From Crotophaga sulcirostris (taxonomy: Eukaryota; Chordata; Aves; Cuculiformes; Crotophagidae), in assembly GCA_013397455.1 (NCBI GenBank), contig VYZB01000294.1, forward strand, positions 434,001 to 498,000: a stretch of 64,000 bases of DNA, given 5' to 3'. This document shows, one piece after another, positions 1-12,548 of this stretch. Numbering within the stretch: the first letter of the stretch is position 1; each line of letters opens with the position of its first letter. The notes beneath the pieces are model-generated. The model saw only the letters and a program-made list of their open reading frames with translations, searched no databases and was not told the DNA's origin. Made by a program: the position numbers and the translations under genes.

Positions 1-251
1 TTAAAAAATTACACAGACAAGTATATATTTCATTGTTACATGTAATCTATCAAATGGAAGACAAACTGTGCAGTAGAAGTGATTGCAATTCTTGTCAACA
101 AATTGTGAAATATCTGAATGTTTTTATACAGCAGCAATACCCAGGATTTGAAGGGCCATACGCATTACAGAAAACTTGCTGGGTTGTTCCAGAGACCACA
201 AGGTAGCCCTGTGTGACTCTTGGATTTTATGTTTGCCTCAAACTTTGTGTT

Positions 252-350
252 TCACAGAATCACAGAATGACCTGAGCTGGAAGAGACCCACGAGGATCAT
301 CGAGTCCAACTCCTGTCCCTACATAGGACAACCCCAACATTCAGGGACAG
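252..350 (-). mobile_element. CR1 LINE 3' fragment
   Basis: The stretch opens with two TCACAGAAT-like tail units, followed by the antisense 3' end of an avian CR1: GAGCTGGAAGAGACCC, then ATCATCGAGTCCAACTCCTG. The element therefore reads on the minus strand, with its 3' tail at the low coordinate. Similarity fades after about 350, so only roughly 100 bp of the 3' untranslated region remains. This is the usual 5' truncation of LINE copies. No coding part is left. Confidence 0.85.
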
Positions 351-410
351 GAGTGTTTGGCAGCGCTTGGAAGACAAAATAAGACCCTGAACTGCTAAGT
401 CTTCTTTGCT

Positions 411-640
411 TGTGGCAGCTTGCGCGCAAAATGGTGGGTGGACTCTGGCTTACAGGCTGTGTAATGGAGGCTGCATGAACTCTTAGCTCATGGCCTACAT
501 GAGAGCCACATGTCATTGCCTGGTTGTGGTACTGAAAATGCCAACAAATAAACTCTCTAAGACTCGTTTTGGAGTTATAGAAAGCAAAGTGTCCTTCATT
601 TCAGTGCTGGATGCGTGAGGGAATGAGTTCAAAGAACAGT
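411..640 (+). mobile_element. Probable solo LTR remnant of an avian endogenous retrovirus
   Basis: From TGTGGCAGCTTGCGCGCAAA (411) the sequence resembles an avian retroviral LTR. It has an AATAAA polyadenylation signal at 547-552, followed by CTCTCTAAGACTCG and a U5-like segment ending near GTGCTGGATGCGTGAGGGA (about 605-623). I recognise this R/U5 style from avian ERV LTRs, but I cannot name the family. There is no internal retroviral sequence on either side, so it would be a solo LTR or a fragment. Exact ends and target-site duplication were not resolved. The CpG-containing GCGCGC near 421 is unusual for this background. Confidence 0.5.
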
Positions 641-844
641 GTCTGGAAAAACGCTATTTGAAAAAAACCTTGATATAAGAAACACACTAGCAGAGGGACA
701 TTCTGTCTAACTTTCAAAAATACAGTTACTTAGATGAAGTTTAACTGAGGTTAGTTAGAAAACTAATTCTACAGAAAACTAATTCTACTTTAGCTTAAAC
801 CAAAATATTCCCCTTTTTGCAGTAGTAAGTACTTCTTCTATCAG

Positions 845-1172
845 TTGGACCATCTAACTCAACCTGTGAGCGGATTGGATGGCACCCCCAGCAGAGATGG
901 TATAAAAAGATGCTGAATTTGCAGAGGCTGGCCACCCTTCTTCAGGATCAGACCACCACTTCCAGCTGTTGAGACAGATCCAGGACATCAGATGGGCAGG
1001 ACATCCCAGAATGCTATTGGTGGCTCTTGCTATTCTCTCACACACTACCTGCTCCCCCCCACCCCCCATTCTTCTTCTCTCTCTTTATCCCTTGTCTCTC
1101 ACTTCTATTAAACAGTTAAGTGGTTATTGACAATATCTGACCTCATATTTACCTTAATCTCTTGGCAGGTAT
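845..1172 (+). mobile_element. Possible second LTR remnant with TATA box and poly(A) signal
   Basis: The stretch has promoter-like order. A TATAAAAAGA box lies at 901-910. About 200 bp later come a C-rich and pyrimidine-rich tract (1041-1100) and an ATTAAA signal at 1107-1112. A T/G-rich segment follows, ending near TCTTGGCAG (about 1160-1170). That order (TATA, pyrimidine tract, poly(A) signal, short 3' part) is typical of ERVL-like LTRs in birds. The frames are closed. It could instead be chance juxtaposition of a TATA box and a pyrimidine tract, and no flanking duplication was identified. Confidence 0.38.
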
Positions 1173-4100
1173 CCAAACCCACAAGTCTCAGCAAGTTAGC
1201 CTCTCTGAACACCCTGAATGTTCCTGATGAGCAGGTTAAAATGTGTCCTACATCCAACTGTTACATGGACATAAGCCCTTACTTCAGCAAACTTCCAAAA
1301 TGCTGTCTTTTTTTTTTCCTGAACCAGGCAATGTATTATAATTACTCATCACTTTAGCGTAGCCAGTGGCATTTTCCCTTTGCTTAAATGCCTTGTGGGC
1401 CTGAACACATTAAATTTTGCCATGCTTACTATTTCCCATCAAATCCTCTATAGAATGGAGGTGTCAAATAGTCCTTTATTGTTAAGTAACCACGAAACAT
1501 GGCATAGCAAAGACAATCACCTGCATGCAATGTGGAAAACTAAGGTATGGATGTCCAACAAGAGACTTATTTTTGGCAGTGTCTGTTATTTTTGATGCTC
1601 ATATAAAAAGAAGATGAAAAAGACAAAATTCCCGTAATCACATGCGAAAACTCTCAGCTATGTCACACAACCTGTCAGTCTTCAAGCCCTTTCCAAACAC
1701 TGAGCTTGTCAAAAATCCTTGTCAGGTAGTTTAAAGGAGTGCAGTAGCAGTTCCTGAAAAATGAGGGGATTTAATACTAAAAAAAGCAGAATTTCCAAAG
1801 TCATTTTCTCTAAAAGGAGTAGTTTCTGCCAACTGACATTTTTGTCAGTCTGTTTTTACACAGCCGTAGCAATTGCCTGAAATGGAGTGCAAGGAAGAAA
1901 CTGATTGGGGACTCTCAAGCCAGAAATAATTATTTCAGAACAAGGCAAGAGTTCTTGCACTGGTAAAAATTGCTGGTTGTCTTTGAATTACTGAAAATTC
2001 TGTCTGTTGTTTTTTTTTGTTAGTGGTGCTATTAATTGTTGTACTGTTAATTGAACAATTGTAATTGTACTGTAATTACTGCACTTTCTTCCCATACAAA
2101 ATAGCTTTTAAATGGTTTGCTGTGAGGTGCACTCATGGGTATCAACATGCTTTTTTTTTTCAACTGGACATGGAAAGCACTCTTCCCATTGTGTATCTGG
2201 TAAAGTTCGAAGCCTCCATCTCAAACAGATAAAACTAATGGCAAGCATAGCCCTAGCACTCCCAGCTGCATAAGAAATTAGCAGAAAAAAAAATTATTAT
2301 GAGTCTTTGTCTTTTCATGTTTTAGAAGTTAAAAAAACCCTTGACTGTAAAACCAAATAGGCATCGTTATTATATGAGTCTATGGAGCAGAGGTGTGAAG
2401 TCACAAAAGCTTTAGCTAGTCTGTTGTTGTATTAAACTTTATTTGTTCTGCTTTGAACTGGAATTTAAAAGCTAGATGGCAGTTCCTCACATTTGCTGCG
2501 TGAAGTATGTGACTTGTATTGCTCCGGGTCAAGATATAATCTGTTAGCTGGTATATTCGACTCTGAACTTTCAGTGGCAACCAAAATTAACTTCAGAAAA
2601 TACTCCCAGAAGGAAGAATTTCCACTCAATGCACCTAACCAGAGCTAAATAGACAATGCTGGTTATTTGTTAAGAATACCTCTCCACTTCCACAAGTACA
2701 TTTGCTGAAGACAGGCAATTGTGTAAAATGCTGTCTTACAATGAAACAATTAATTTTATAGCATTAATTCTCTTCCTGTCTGACTGCTGACTGTGAGCAC
2801 TATCTAAACGTAAAAAATTTCTGTATTCCCCAAGTGCTCACACTTTAAAAATAGGAAAATTTGTCTGTCACACAGCACAAAACCTGGAAAACTTAATGGG
2901 TATTGCATTAATACAACATCGCAGAGTAAAATTTCTTTTTTTTCCCACTGCATCCATCTGGGATTTGTTGTGAATCCAACTGTCTGTCTGCAGACCATTT
3001 CAACTTCTTTGAAACCTCAAGAACCAAGTAGGCATACAGGTAGTCTAACTGAAGAGGAGAGTAAATCCATTATGTTTTTTTTTTGTTCTTGCATTGCTAA
3101 GGTCTAATACCACTTCAATGTCACTTATTCAAGCATAATTGTAAGACAATGGCTAAACAAAAAGAGGTTGAACGAAGATGCTGTTTATGGCTGTACTGTA
3201 AGTGAGTGCAAGGTACGATGTCTTAGGGTGGAGAAGGGACTGGTAATATGTCACTGGTTTTGGTTGCTGATGCTCATTGCTGAATTTAATGGTGTGTTTC
3301 AGTCTCTTCCTTATCCCTACTCCTTGAAACAATAAAACTTCATCTCTGCCTCCTCTTTCCTCCTGCCTTCAGATTCGTTAGCTCTATTTCTGCATTATCT
3401 CAGCCTTTACTGCCCACACAGACTGCTCTCTGATCACCCATTAGCTGCCTCTTCCCCTCTCATCCTCTGTTTTTAAGAATGGTTTCATAGGTTGTTCTTA
3501 GCCAGAAATTACAACCAGCAGATGAAGAAGGTAGAAAAAAGAGATAGAATCAAATTGACTGTCAATGCATGTTGTAAATGGGAGAGAAATCAGTGAAAGT
3601 GTAAATTGATTGGTCTAGAGGAAAGAGGTGGCAGTGTGGGTCTAAATGAAAGAGGCAAGAGAAGAGCTGGTATTTGTGTAATGTGGTTGAGAGTTGGCAT
3701 GTCCAAGTACAGCCCGGGGTGTTTTCACAATTCACTGAATGCTTCCAGGGCTATTTTAGGTCACTTACGGAGCAATTTGTAAGGTTAAATGTAGATCCTA
3801 GGTATCCAAGACATCTGCATGAATATAACCCTGGGAAACCCAGGAGTCCTGGAGCATCACTATTTCTCCAATAGTACTGGATGCCTATGTTTAGACAACT
3901 GAACTACTCTTGCTGACTCTGACAAGGTATATATAAATGAGGGACAACAGTTCTTCTCTATCACAGAAGAACATTATGAAGTCCCTGGACTATTTTATGT
4001 GGGCTATTCAACTGAGTTTGCCCATAAATATTCTGGTCCTTCTGCAGTGAAGCTGTCCAAAAACTATCTGCTCATTTCTCTGCAGATCATCACAACAAAA

Positions 4101-4318
4101 TCTGTCTGTGTCATAACCTCTTTTAGCTTCTAATAGGCATTTTATCATCAGTGCTGTGCAGGGGTTGTTTTTCGCTAGAAGCAAGGTGCCTCTAGATCAT
4201 GTTGTCAGGTGTCTCTCATTTTCCTTGTGGATCATCACATCAGCAAATCCCTACATTTTCAACACATAATTTCTGCAAGCACAAGGGGAAGGATTTTGGT
4301 GTGACCTCACAGAGAATA
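1173..4318. other. Unique AT-rich DNA, no gene seen
   Basis: No open frame here exceeds what is expected by chance, and no repeat family was recognised. A 2030-2080 stretch repeats short ATTAATTG, GTACTGTTAATTG and GTACTGTAATT motifs in both orientations and is low in complexity. Short T runs occur at about 1307, 2010, 2150 and 3075. Confidence 0.6.
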
Positions 4319-4410
4319 CAATCTTAAAATCATTAAGGTTGGAAAAGACCTCTAAGATTATCAAGTCCAACCATCAGCAGAACGCCACCATAACCTGTGT
4401 TCAAGGCATA
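4319..4410 (-). mobile_element. CR1 LINE 3' tail fragment
   Basis: AAAATCATTAAGGTTGGAAA (4326-4345) and CAAGTCCAACCATCAGCAGA are the antisense 3' end of a CR1 copy. The rest of the element is missing, and similarity is lost near 4410. The ATCATTAAGGTTGGAAA opening marks a different subfamily from the copy at 252. Confidence 0.75.
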
Positions 4411-5886
4411 ACTGAAGCCTGGGTGGGAGGCACTGAGCTGAATTGCTGGGCTCCTACTTGTGGCTCTTCCACCAAAAAGCTGTGATCTTTTTAATGCGGC
4501 AACCTACTTCTCCATGCCAGTGTTTCTTCTCGAGAAGTTACGGTTTTTTCACTTGCTTAATTAGGCAGTCAGTACTTCATGGCAGGAATGGCCTCTTACT
4601 TTGCTTTGATTCATCTCAGTGTAGTGAGACTGTAATCCCATCTGTTTTCTTATCTCATTACTGCTGTATAACATAAATGTGATGTTCATCCTCTAATATA
4701 GTCTCAGTGTTTGGTTCACCTGAGTGACAGTAACTGCCACCTACTCTACCAAATTTAAGTCCTTTGAAAATCAATGGCCAACCAGAAAATCTGGGCAAAT
4801 TCTGATGCCTAACATGTTTTATAGTATCATAGAATTGACTGTATGTTAAAGTGGTGCTCATCCTGATTTACTGTCCTTCAGTACTTCTCAAGTTGAGATC
4901 TTACAATGGCTAAAAGGTATCAAAAATCTTCATATATTACTGGAAATATTACCTCATTATTGGCATTAACATATAAATTCACTTCAAATTCACTTCAAAA
5001 ACACTTCAAGTTCAGGGTCAAATAAAGTGTGAAAGCTCCTTGAAATGGGACTTACAGGCCTCCAATCTATAGTAAAATGACTCTCATAACAAAGATTTTT
5101 ATCAGGTTTCTAAACAGTCGTATTGGAGAACTACAAGTGGGTATAAGATTCCAAGGTGGGTTGCCACTGAGCCAGCATCAGTCTTTTAAAACCTACTTTG
5201 AAATAACTTAGATGCTCATTAGCTTATAGAACTCTAAGTTGACAACATGGGTAGTGCACAGTTCTTTGGCTCCCTGCTCATGCACACTCTGATGTTTGGG
5301 AAGTGGAGGAAAATGAATTTTGAGTAGGGTAAATGTATAATAGCAATGTGGTGACCAGATACATTGTATGCTTGCACCAGAATTCCTCAACTTTTTCAAA
5401 GAGAAATAAAAAATATTTAAAAGAGCAGGTTTAGATTGATTTTTCTATAATTTCTTGCCCAAATAGAAGAGTAACCTGAAATGAAGACAGTCCTTGTTGA
5501 TATATCGAGCAAACACAAGATCATCTTTCTGCTAGCACTCCCACAGTACTCCCACATGTATTGGATAGATGTCCCATGGTCGCTGTGATGCCAGACAGAA
5601 CATCTCCTGAAACAAAACAGTACAAGGCAATTCCAAGATTCCTGGGGTGAAGAAATTAATTCAGTCTCATTGAAGCATCTCTTGCGTGAACATTTGTCTA
5701 TCTAGGAAGACTGTAAAGTGCCGGGTCTTGCCTCTTCCAAATGATGAGGGACAAGGTCACACGGGTCACTCCCATGGTTCTCAGTGATCCCCAAGGGGAT
5801 TTATAACCATTTCTTTGGTTACTACAGTGATTGTGCAGCATCATCACTAATGCCAAAACACAAGTTGTCTATTCATTTCATCTACA
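4411..5886. other. Unique AT-rich DNA
   Basis: No gene is supported. A small tandem repeat at 4978-5010 is listed separately. TATCATAGAATTGA at about 4828 resembles a CR1 tail but has no recognisable body behind it. Confidence 0.6.
4978..5010. repeat. 11-bp tandem repeat, three units
   Basis: Two identical units TTCACTTCAAA (4978-4988 and 4989-4999) are followed by a diverged third, AACACTTCAAG (5000-5010). It is a minor minisatellite with no coding or structural context. Confidence 0.85.
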
Positions 5887-5965
5887 GTTTCACAGTTTCA
5901 CAGTATAACCAGGTTGGAAGAGACCTCTAAGATCATCAAGTCCAACCTATAAGCCAACACAAGGG
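5887..5965 (-). mobile_element. CR1 LINE 3' tail fragment
   Basis: The 3' tail repeats (TTTCACAG twice, from about 5888) are followed by CCAGGTTGGAAGAGACCTCT and ATCATCAAGTCCAACCTATA, the antisense 3' end of CR1. The ACTGTGA-type tail and the CCTATAAGCCAACAC segment match the style of the copies at 42677-43212 and 59300-59545. All three therefore probably belong to one subfamily. Only about 80 bp remains. Confidence 0.85.
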
Positions 5966-8900
5966 ACAAAAGACTTGCTAGTTTTAAATATACCCATTTA
6001 TTACAAGGACTGTGGCTGGCATCAAATCAGAGTGAGTGCTGTCTATAAAACAGCTTTCTCCCATTGACTAGCAACAGGTAAATTTACCTAAACCAATCAT
6101 TAAGTATGATCTTGCTCAGCTTGATGCTCTGACGAATCCTTAGTGCTGCAGCCAGCAATTCATTCTACTTACAAAGAAGCAGATGTTTAGAAAAATAATT
6201 TATGATAAGGCATGTTTAGTCATAAGCTTCTTTAAAGACCCAAAGGCAAAGGTCTTTGGTCGGAAAGCTATTGCACTTTCAGTATATTGGAGCAGTATCT
6301 TTTAGACCCACTGGTGTATACAGTCTTTGTGAAAGATGCCAGTCTGGTACAATTCAGTCTCTATGACTTTATAAAAAATTAGTACAGACTGAGTAATTAC
6401 TTCAGCAATGTGGCTCATCCCTGAACCAAATAGTCAGGACAAGAAAACAGGTTAGTGCTTACCCATTGTTTCTCCTCTGGAAAAGTTCTTTACCAACTTT
6501 TTCCAATTTCTGGTTAGATTTTTTTTTATTATGCTATTATGGATATATAAGGACACCTTTTCTGCATGCATAATGACAATCAACTAAGCCAAATGCAATA
6601 TATGATAGCAGATTGTCATTACACATATTAAAGCAGTGGCACATAACCATTTTGCAGACCATTAAAATTTCAGTCATGTCCTGTGACTGAGAAAAGAGAG
6701 AAGAATTTTAAAGAGATCCAGAAATAAGCATGATTAAAGACACAGGGGTCTTCTATGTTAGAAGTAATTTAAAACATTAATATTAATTACATTTGGAGAG
6801 GAGGAGAAATATAAACCAAAAGATGATATCAAAAAAGTGAGTCATGAATTATTTTGCTTAATAGGAAACTATTAAATTTAAGCAATTAATTTAGAAGAGA
6901 TAATGGGAAATATTTCTGTATATAGCATATCACACTACAATGTATCATTCTAATCTGGGTAAACTGGATAAATACCTCAGCAGAGCTAAATGAATTGGTT
7001 TGATTAAGGATGAATGTTGTTTTTACATTAGCTGGGTTAAAACATTGCTACCCAAGCCATCAATCACCACATTTCATACAAAGAGGTCGTTTTCCAAAGT
7101 AAAAGAAAACAAAAAACAACCTAAAAAAGTCCCAAAGCAGACAAAAAAAGTCCCAAACTTCTTCCTCACTGAGTTTTTATATTTTTATAACTTGGAATAA
7201 CACTGAAGAGTTGATATCCCACATGCATTCCTACTGCAGATGTATGAGAAAAGGTAGTGTATGCATGTTAGCATCTTAACCTTACAGTGAAACTTATATC
7301 CTGGGGAACCAATTCTGGCCAGGCAGATATGAATGTGAGTTTTACCTTTCTGTAAGGGAGAGGGAGCAGAATCCAGTTGCAAACTGGGTGACAACTGCAG
7401 AATAATCACCATATATTCCATCTTGTTGCCAGCTGCCAGCTAGGATCAAGGGGAAAGCAAGAGAAGGTGAATGGGTGATGCTAACATGTGGTTTCTTTTT
7501 TAGTCAGTTGAACAGTTGAGTTATAAAATACATTGGCATATCATTTGTAGGAATTTAGTTCAGTAGTACATGCCTAAAATTTTCTTTCATTTTGATTTAA
7601 AATCAAATGGAGGAACTGAATATAGTTTGCAAGAAAACCTCTAAGGAACATCTTCATAACTGCATATAGGCCATGGAAAGCTTAGACTGTGGAATACTCT
7701 CAATGCAACAGAATATGTTTATGGCTAACAAACTGAATATCACCAAAACTGACTGTGCAGAAATGAGTATTTCCTATTGGGAAACTTCAATTTATGATAG
7801 GTAGACTTGCAAGAGAAATGTTGGAAGTCATTGTGCATAGGGGTCACTTAAAATGGGCCCAAACTGAAAAAAGGCACTAACAAAACCACAGACGCATCCA
7901 TCCACAGCTGGGACATGGAGCATTTGACCTAACAGTTCTGTTCAGCCTCTCATTGCCATGACTTATTCCCTGCAATGGCTTTGCATTGGTAGCAATTGTG
8001 CTGAGCTTCTGTCTTCTTTGACAGGAAATTTTGACTACATAATATAATGACCTGATTTTGAGCTGAAAGCCTACGGGGGATTTTTTAGGGTTGCTTTTTG
8101 GGGAGGCTATTAGTGTCTAGACAAATTTCATGGCATTTTGAAATTACCAATTTGCTTATCAGTCTGAATCCTCTCCTTATCTGTTTCTTTCTTTGACTAT
8201 TATTCATTTCAGCATGTTTTATGACCTCATTGTTATTTATATTTCAAAATCTAGCTTCCACATAAGAGAAAAAAATAGAAAAAAGAAACAATCCTCTATC
8301 TATGTGAAGAAATTCACAGAAACTAGTACTGCACAGAGCCAAAATGAGAAGAGGTGGCCACAAAGTAAAAAGGTGAAAAAGCTCAGTTGGGGCCTGTCTG
8401 ACCCGTGCAGTGTTGTTCATTCACCTGGAGTTATCTGAGTTTCTACTGCTCTTTTACCACCTGGCGGCTTTCATGTTTAGGAGATATCGTAAAATTCAGG
8501 TTCATCAGGTAACAAGGAACACATGTGCATGGGGATCTCTATTCATCCTGAAAGCCACAAAACTATGCTCTGTCCAATTTTCTTCATGCTGTGCTGAAAC
8601 AAGAGTGGTGGGAAGATCTATAGTGGGTTTAAGATGGAAAAATTTCCGTCTATGAGTTTTGGGGGTGGAAAACAAGGTTTTCTGCTCATGTTGTTTTCAG
8701 AACACCTGCTTTTCCTTAATGACTTTTCCTCATGAAGGAGTGTCAACTTTTGAAATCTAAACATATTTCAGCTGGAAAATAATAACTCTCCTCTGGAAGA
8801 ATACATTTAGGAAGCTTTGTTTTATTTCAGAATCAAAATTACAAAATTCCTTCAAAGCAGGTAGGATGGTGCTTTTCAGGAGACTGAAGCAGGATGCCAT

Positions 8901-11900
8901 AACCCAGGAGAAATTAAGATAATCCTTAAAATCCATGTTGAAAACAACTGCCATTTGTTTGTCTTTTGAGGTTGATTTAAATCCAGATCAGTTTCCTGAT
9001 CCAATTGAGTGGCCACCACAAATGTTTATGCTAATAAATGCTAATTAATCTCAGAAATGAGAGCCTGAGGAAGGAACTACTTCTTTCAGAAGCAGTTGTT
9101 TTCCTGTTATTTTAACAGTGCTTTATTTGTTATGTATTATGATTTTCATGCTACATCATCAGTTGATATTCTTACAATAGAGTTTCCTGAAATTACTGAG
9201 TTATCTATAAATGTTTTGTTAGACAGTAAGAATATGGATTACTAGAGATGAGCAAGTCATCCAAGAGATAGACATCTTTAATTAGTCTTGTCTTTTTGTT
9301 CATGGATAGCCTGCAAATTAATAGTCACAGTTGACTATCATGATCTTTAAATCAATAGATTGTTCATGAACAAATCTACTGTGAATATTGAGTTCTTTAC
9401 AGCAGAACTAATACTTGAGGGATGTAATTGAGATTATCGGGTAGGATACTGTATCTTTTCTGTACTCTAGTGATGTTAATTAAATTTATTATCACAAGTA
9501 ATTGGAAAAAAAGAATATTTGGGAGTATAATATCTCAAGAAAGGTAGCATGAAAGGAAGGAATATCTGATGTTTCTGGTACCAAAAGTTGTTTTATGATA
9601 GATGGAAAGATAGATGGGTGGATCAATAGATTGATCTTGGAGAAATACACAGCTTCTAGGAGAGGTCAAGGTCTTTTTTATAAAATGCTGACATCACCAG
9701 TAAATCCCATTACCTTATGGAATCTACATTATTTTAGCCATCTGATCAAGAATTTGTTAAATGACATCATAGAAAGGAAACAAAGCAGGGAAGGGGACAC
9801 CATTTACTTGTTCACTTTTCTGGATAAAATGTTTGCCGGACTCGACTTGGTAGAATTTCCAAAGACATCTTGGGATTTTAAGATATCTTCAGGTTGCATG
9901 ATCCTAGTTATGTTTTTCCTCTCTCTGCATTCACAGAAAGTAAACATATGCAGGTGGTTTTGATAAAATTCATACAAATAAGCATCTACATTTTTGAACA
10001 TCCTCTTTATGAAAGCTCAGGTAAGAGATTATGGGAATCATGTTCTCTTTCTATTCTTTGTGGTCAAACATTACATAAAGCATCTTCGATACTGTAAATT
10101 ATCATCACAATCATTGGCATAAAGTAAATGAGTGGGTTTTTGTGATCCAAGCTGAGAAATATATGCTCAGTGACTTGTCTTGTTATCTTAATAAAAGATC
10201 TCTTCTTCTCGGATCTGTTTGTACTCTTGTAAAACTAAAAGACTGAATCATGCAGTAAAAGGGAATATCTGTTATTTGTATTAAGTCAAGATAGCACAAA
10301 AATATTTTTTTCCTAATAATTGATGCTGTAGTTGCCTTATTAAGATGTCTATTCCTGTCCTCATTTTGTGTTATTCTTGATATGACATATCTCATTAGAT
10401 ACTATTTTACTGGCATTAGTGAGAACACTACTCTGAATTCTGAAGCTACTCCTTTTGTCAGTTTCTCTCGTAATATTAATGGCAGTTAAAAATAACTAGT
10501 TCTGATTTTTTTATCTGTTTCCTCTACATCACCTCCTGTGTATGCTGGCTGCATTTTTATTTGTGTCTGTGGCAGACACTATAGGTCTCCTATAGCAAGG
10601 AGTTCACTGACTGAATATTCTGCTCTTTCAAAAAAAACTCCAGTTGATTACTACTGAGCGCATGATGGAGATTCTTCTTTCATTATTTATGAAAACAATC
10701 ACACTGATGTTTTCCACTCTCTTCTCTCTGGTAGGAGAGTAATTTTGCTCTTACAGGCCCAGAATAAGCTTTAGTAAATTGAGGTTTGTTTTAAGTACAA
10801 CCGAGTCTCTTGCTTTGTTGGGAAATCTGGGCAACTGGGCTTTTCTAGTGCCAAGGTTGCTAGAGAATGGTTTTCCAGACACAAACATTTACTCAAATGC
10901 TTCTAGACCTCAGACTGGACGTGGGATGTGTCAGAAATGCTTGTGCTCTTGCCCAGCCTGGGATCAGGATCAGCTGCCATCTCGTCATGAAATTTCACAG
11001 CCAGGGGCATCTCCTGAACAGAGTTCATCTGAGATTGTTGGAGGTTTTACCTCTACAAATACTTCCATAAGAGTCAGGGTGCCATTTAGTGGTAGATAAA
11101 TAAACTGAAAGCAAGACTCTCTTAGCCTCCCAAATCTTGCAGTTCACAGAAAGACCAATAGTCAGTAGAGAGGATGTATGAACTATGTGCAAAGGAGTGA
11201 TTTTGAAAAAGTCATTTTGATGATGTATTTCTGCATGCAGAATTGAAATGTTATGACTCTCTGTAAACATTCTAGGGAAGGAGGATATATACCATCTTGT
11301 GAACAGAAGTGTGCTGTGGCAGAACTCGTGCAGTTTATCAGCTTTCTTCATGTTAAGGCTGCTTTAACCAGAGCAGCTGAAATAAAAGCCAGAAGATGTG
11401 CTCTTCTGAATTGCACAATACTCTTAAAGTCTTTCTGCAATTCTTATGTCAAAAACCTCATGATTATTTTGCATTACTATTGAAAAGTAGAATATTTAGA
11501 AACAACACCTACTTTATTTTGCTACTTCAGCCAGAAGCATAATGGATGGCCTCAGTGTGCATCCCTAATCTACAGCTGTAGATGACTTGAATATTTCATT
11601 TTGCTTTTTCATACTAAAGCCTGAAGTCGTACATTCCCCTTTTATATCACTCCTTTCCTCCCTCAAAATGCACTTCCTGTAATTTTTCTAGCATAGAAAT
11701 TTTTAATTGATCTGCTAGAGTTTTCACTTCATGCTGCAGCAAAGGAAGCTCTTAGCAGCATGCACAGTTCATTAAACCCTTTAATTCTGACTGCTATCGT
11801 GCTGCACACAGCTTCACATTGCCTTTTGTGGAATAATCAGCACCGAAGCAAACTAAAAGAGGAGGGGGAAGGGCGAGCTAAAGTCTGACACCAGTGACAG

Positions 11901-12132
11901 AAGACAAGATCAAATATAAATAGATGTGAATCGCCACTGTGGCATCACTATCGGAGAAGCATGTCATCTTTTTGTTGCGGAAGACACTGCAGCTATACAC
12001 AGAGGGGTGAATTAACAGCAAAAACAAATCCCTTTTTGGACAGAAAAAAAAAAAGATAACAAGGATTTTTTTCCTCCATTGTCCAGGAGTGGTCTTATTA
12101 TTATTTATAAATAATATGAACATTACATTTCG
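5966..12132. other. Unique AT-rich DNA, no convincing gene
   Basis: Many short open frames are present, the longest 122 codons (9595-9963, plus strand). They have no recognisable domain and are within chance length for AT-rich DNA. The stretch holds a direct repeat of AAAAAAGTCCCAAA at about 7123 and 7144. A short GATA/GATG-rich patch lies at about 9595-9630. No transposon was recognised across these six kilobases. Confidence 0.55.
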
Positions 12133-12452
12133 TTCCAGTACTTAAAGAAGGCTGGGAAGGGACTCTTTATCAGGGAAAGCAGTGATACGATGACGGGTAG
12201 TGATTTTAGACTGAAAGAAAGTAGATTATGGTTAGATATTAGGGAGAAATTTTTTACTGTGACAGAGGTGAGGCACTGGAACAGGTTACCCATAGAAGTT
12301 GTGGCTGCCCCATCCCTGGAGGTGTTCAAGGTCAGGTTGGATGAGGCTTTGAGCAACCTGATCCAGTGGGAGGTGTCCCTGCCCATGGCAGGGGGGTGGA
12401 ACTGGATGATCTTTAAGTTCCCTTCTAACCCCAACCATTCCATGATTCTATA
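12133..12452 (+). mobile_element. CR1 LINE 3' fragment with end of the reverse-transcriptase ORF
   Basis: Sense orientation. It starts with TTCCAGTACTTAAAGAAGGC and runs through the end of the CR1 ORF2 protein into the 3' UTR. It ends in CCATTCCATGATTCTATA at about 12452. An open frame from 12190 still reads FFTVTEVRHWNRLP and PSLEVFKVRLDEAL, the conserved C-terminal segment of the CR1 polymerase. The endonuclease and catalytic reverse transcriptase domains are absent through 5' truncation. An AT/CA-rich microsatellite follows directly. It is very similar to the copy at 14176-14512 in the opposite orientation. Confidence 0.93.
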
Positions 12453-12548
12453 CATACATACACACATATGTATTTTTATGCATATATATGTATAAATAAA
12501 TGCAAATACATAAAAAATATATTACACACAAAATATATACATATATAA
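12453..12548. repeat. AT/CA-rich microsatellite seeded by the CR1 tail
   Basis: The CR1 tail runs into CATACATACACACATATG and then degenerate ATATAT, GTATAAATAAATG and ACACAAAATATATACATATA. Simple repeats growing out of a LINE tail are common. No gene or structure is implied. Confidence 0.8.

Noticed and set aside
4828..4842. TATCATAGAATTGA resembling a CR1 tail
   Set aside because: Too short, with no CR1 body beside it.
9595..9963. 122-codon frame containing a protein-like segment between an acceptor-like TTTTAG and a donor-like TTG|GTAGAA
   Set aside because: The frame starts in GATA/GATG-rich simple sequence, the donor is weak, and no homology is recognised.
12190..12495. 101-codon frame that could be taken as a host gene
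   Set aside because: It is the C-terminal end of the CR1 polymerase ORF read into the 3' UTR and microsatellite.
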